33,608 bases of DNA from Clostridium_AD sp047624165 (lineage in GTDB: Bacteria > Bacillota > Clostridia > Clostridiales > Clostridiaceae), in assembly GCA_047624165.1 (NCBI GenBank), contig JBLHPD010000027.1:1-33608 (forward strand), read 5' to 3'. Of this stretch, positions 32,031 to 33,608 are shown in pieces; position 1 is the first letter of the stretch, and each line of letters opens with the position of its first letter. The translations under genes and the position numbers were made by a program. A model generated the notes under the pieces. The model worked only from the letters and a program-made list of their open reading frames with translations. It ran no database searches and had not been told where the DNA came from.

Positions 32031-32060
32031 ATTGTAACATAGATATTGCTACTCTTGCAA
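32031..32060 (-). promoter_or_regulatory. Sigma-A-like promoter of rpmB
   Basis: On the minus strand TTGCAA (32060-32055), 18 bases, then TACAAT (32036-32031) with an extended TGT before it. A short A/T hairpin (GAAGA, TCTTC) follows in the leader. Confidence 0.6.
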
Positions 32061-32109
32061 GTGAAATGGACAATTATTAGTAATTAAATTAATTATAAAA
32101 TAAATTTTC

Positions 32110-32138
32110 TTGAATAAATCATGATTATAATATAAAAT
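32110..32138 (+). promoter_or_regulatory. Sigma-A-like promoter of asp23-fakA
   Basis: TTGAAT at 32110-32115, a 17-base spacer and TAAAAT at 32133-32138, about 31 bases before the start codon. Confidence 0.6.
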
Positions 32139-32169
32139 AATCTATATAGCGGTATAAGGAGGAATTACA

Positions 32170-32520
32170 ATGAAAGGTAACATTAAGAACGCGAATGGTA
32201 TTATATATTATTCAGAGGAGGCATTAGCTAACATAGTTGGTATCTCTACAACGGAGTGTTATGGAGTTGTAGGCATGGCGTTAAAAGATGCTAAGGATGG
32301 ATTTTGGCAATTAATAAAGAGCGATGGGTTAAATAAAGGAGTAAAAATTCATTCTAAGGAAAACCAACTATTTATTGAATTATACATAATAGTTGAATAT
32401 GGCACAAAAATTTCAATAATAGCAAATAATATAATTCAAAAAATAAGATATAATGTTGAAAATTATACAGGACTGAAGGTTGCAGCAATAACTGTAAATG
32501 TCCAAGGTGTAAGGGTCTAA
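32170..32520 (+). CDS. Asp23/Gls24 family envelope stress protein
   Basis: The 116-residue protein has the Asp23 (DUF322) pattern: GIIYYSEEALANIVGISTTECYGVVGM near the start and a closing VENYTGLKVAAITVNVQGVRV. Members are membrane-associated or cytoplasmic proteins linked to cell-envelope homeostasis (YloU in Bacillus). AAGGAGG precedes the ATG. It lies 13 bases before the fakA start, as in most Firmicutes. Confidence 0.9.
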   Translation: MKGNIKNANGIIYYSEEALANIVGISTTECYGVVGMALKDAKDGFWQLIKSDGLNKGVKIHSKENQLFIELYIIVEYGTKISIIANNIIQKIRYNVENYTGLKVAAITVNVQGVRV

Positions 32521-32533
32521 GGAGGTATGGATT

Positions 32534-33608
32534 GTGGAATACTTAAAAATTAACGGACAACATTTCCGTAATATGGTAATAAATGCATCTAATAGGTTAG
32601 AGGAAGAAAAAGAATATGTAAATTCACTAAATGTATTTCCTGTTCCAGATGGAGATACAGGTACTAATATGTCAATGACATTTAAAGCAGCAGTGCAAGA
32701 AATTGAAAGCATGTCGACGGAGTCTATTTCCGAGATATCACAGAAGATAGCTAGAGGCGCCCTAATGGGTGCAAGAGGTAATTCAGGGGTTATACTGTCA
32801 CAAATATTTAGAGGCATTGCAAAGGGGCTAGAAGGCATACAAGAAGCTACTCCTGAAGAATTTGCTAAAAGTATCTTAGAAGGTGCTAATTTTGCATATA
32901 AGGCTGTTATGAGACCTACTGAAGGAACAATTCTTACTATTATTAAAGCTGCCGGCGAAAGTGCAGTTAATAGCGGAGCCGCGAACGTTGTTACACTTAT
33001 GAAACATGTTTGCAAACACAGTGAAATTATGCTAGATAAAACTCCAGATATGCTGCCGGCATTAAAAGAAGCAAAAGTAGTTGATGCAGGTGGGATGGGC
33101 CTTCTAATATTGTTTAAAGGAATGTATGAAGCCCTAAACAATAATATGGAAGTTTCAATTAATAAATTAGATAAGCAAAGTACTAAATCAAAAACAATAT
33201 CATCTGCGATTTCAGATATGCCTGTAGATATAAAATATGGATACTGCACTGAACTTTTAGTTATCGCTGAAAATGTTGATACTAAAGAGTTAAAGAATTA
33301 TTTAGAAGCACTTGGAGACTCAATGGTAGTAGTTTCACAGGACGAATTTGTTAAAATTCATATACACACAAATGACCCAGGATTGGTGCTTTCAAAAGCA
33401 GTAACATTAGGTGTACTTTCTAAGATAAAAGTTGAAAATATGAGAGAACAACATAAAAATTTATTAGGCCTTGAGGATGCAGAAGCTCAGGAACCGGTAA
33501 AAGAGAACTCTTTTGAAAGTAAGAAATATGGTTTTATATCTGTTGCACTTGGAGAAGGAATCAAGAATATTTTTCAGGACTTAGGTGTGGATGTAGTGAT
33601 ACAAGGCG
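32534..33608 (+). CDS. fakA: Fatty acid kinase catalytic subunit FakA (YloV/DhaL domain), partial at the window end
   Basis: The frame begins at GTG 32534 after AAGGAGG and is open to the window end, 358 codons. The N-terminal DhaL ATP-binding domain has NVFPVPDGDTGTNM, with metal-binding Asp residues, and GALMGARGNSGVILSQ. The middle domain follows from about 220, with KYGYCTELLV and KIHIHTNDPG. The C-terminal DegV-related part has only begun. With a FakB protein the enzyme phosphorylates fatty acids for phospholipid synthesis. A minus-strand frame over 32413-33249 is only a shadow. Confidence 0.9.
   Translation, partial: MEYLKINGQHFRNMVINASNRLEEEKEYVNSLNVFPVPDGDTGTNMSMTFKAAVQEIESMSTESISEISQKIARGALMGARGNSGVILSQIFRGIAKGLEGIQEATPEEFAKSILEGANFAYKAVMRPTEGTILTIIKAAGESAVNSGAANVVTLMKHVCKHSEIMLDKTPDMLPALKEAKVVDAGGMGLLILFKGMYEALNNNMEVSINKLDKQSTKSKTISSAISDMPVDIKYGYCTELLVIAENVDTKELKNYLEALGDSMVVVSQDEFVKIHIHTNDPGLVLSKAVTLGVLSKIKVENMREQHKNLLGLEDAEAQEPVKENSFESKKYGFISVALGEGIKNIFQDLGVDVVIQG

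Noticed and set aside
32413..33249. 278-codon minus-strand open frame
   Set aside because: It lies opposite the convincing asp23 and fakA frames, has no motif or ribosome site, and is a shadow.

Overview
This AT-rich window comes from an endospore-forming Firmicute, most likely a Clostridium sensu stricto species. The evidence is the base composition, strong GGAGG ribosome sites with frequent TTG/GTG starts, a spoVM gene, and the conserved order priA-def-fmt-rsmB-rlmN-prpC-prkC-rsgA-rpe-thiN-spoVM-rpmB followed by asp23-fakA, also known from Bacillus and clostridia. No rRNA, tRNA or CRISPR array was seen.

Left part (1-9.3 kb). The 5' end of a DUF2953-like membrane protein gene runs leftward and diverges from a dacF-type D-Ala-D-Ala carboxypeptidase. 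Next comes the most unusual part of the window. A 5470-bp element (1551-7020) is inserted in codon 16 of a gene for a PyrK/SudB-like iron-sulfur flavoprotein. It carries a large serine recombinase next to one end, a 50-residue protein, a ClpE-like AAA+ unfoldase and a PAP2-family membrane phosphatase. The two junctions share TGTCCT. Joining the outer flanks at that hexamer restores one uninterrupted 330-residue reading frame. Joining the inner ends gives a nearly symmetric attP centred on TG. The arrangement resembles the skin-like intervening elements that split sporulation or competence genes in other Firmicutes. The interrupted gene is directly followed by a GidA-like FAD oxidoreductase gene, a probable redox partner.

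Middle part (9.3-16.8 kb). This is a set of singly transcribed accessory genes. They encode a large secreted glycoside-hydrolase-like protein, a ferritin-like diiron protein, a one-helix membrane protein, two small unrecognised proteins, an L-asparaginase and a class I/II aminotransferase of the LL-diaminopimelate type. A short hairpin before the asparaginase gene looks like a relic of an IS200/IS605-family right end.

Right part (16.9-33.6 kb). A long co-directional housekeeping block starts from a sigma-A-like promoter before yicC: yicC, remA, gmk, rpoZ, coaBC, priA, def, fmt, rsmB, rlmN, prpC/stp, prkC, rsgA, rpe and thiN. It serves nucleotide, CoA and translation functions, replication restart and Ser/Thr phospho-signalling. 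Three perfect copies of a 23-bp repeat lie between priA and def. A strong terminator after thiN is followed by a candidate sigma-E promoter, a 58-residue membrane protein and a 22-residue SpoVM. Two near-identical terminators separate these from rpmB on the opposite strand. An asp23-like gene and a fakA/yloV gene, cut by the window end, close the sequence.
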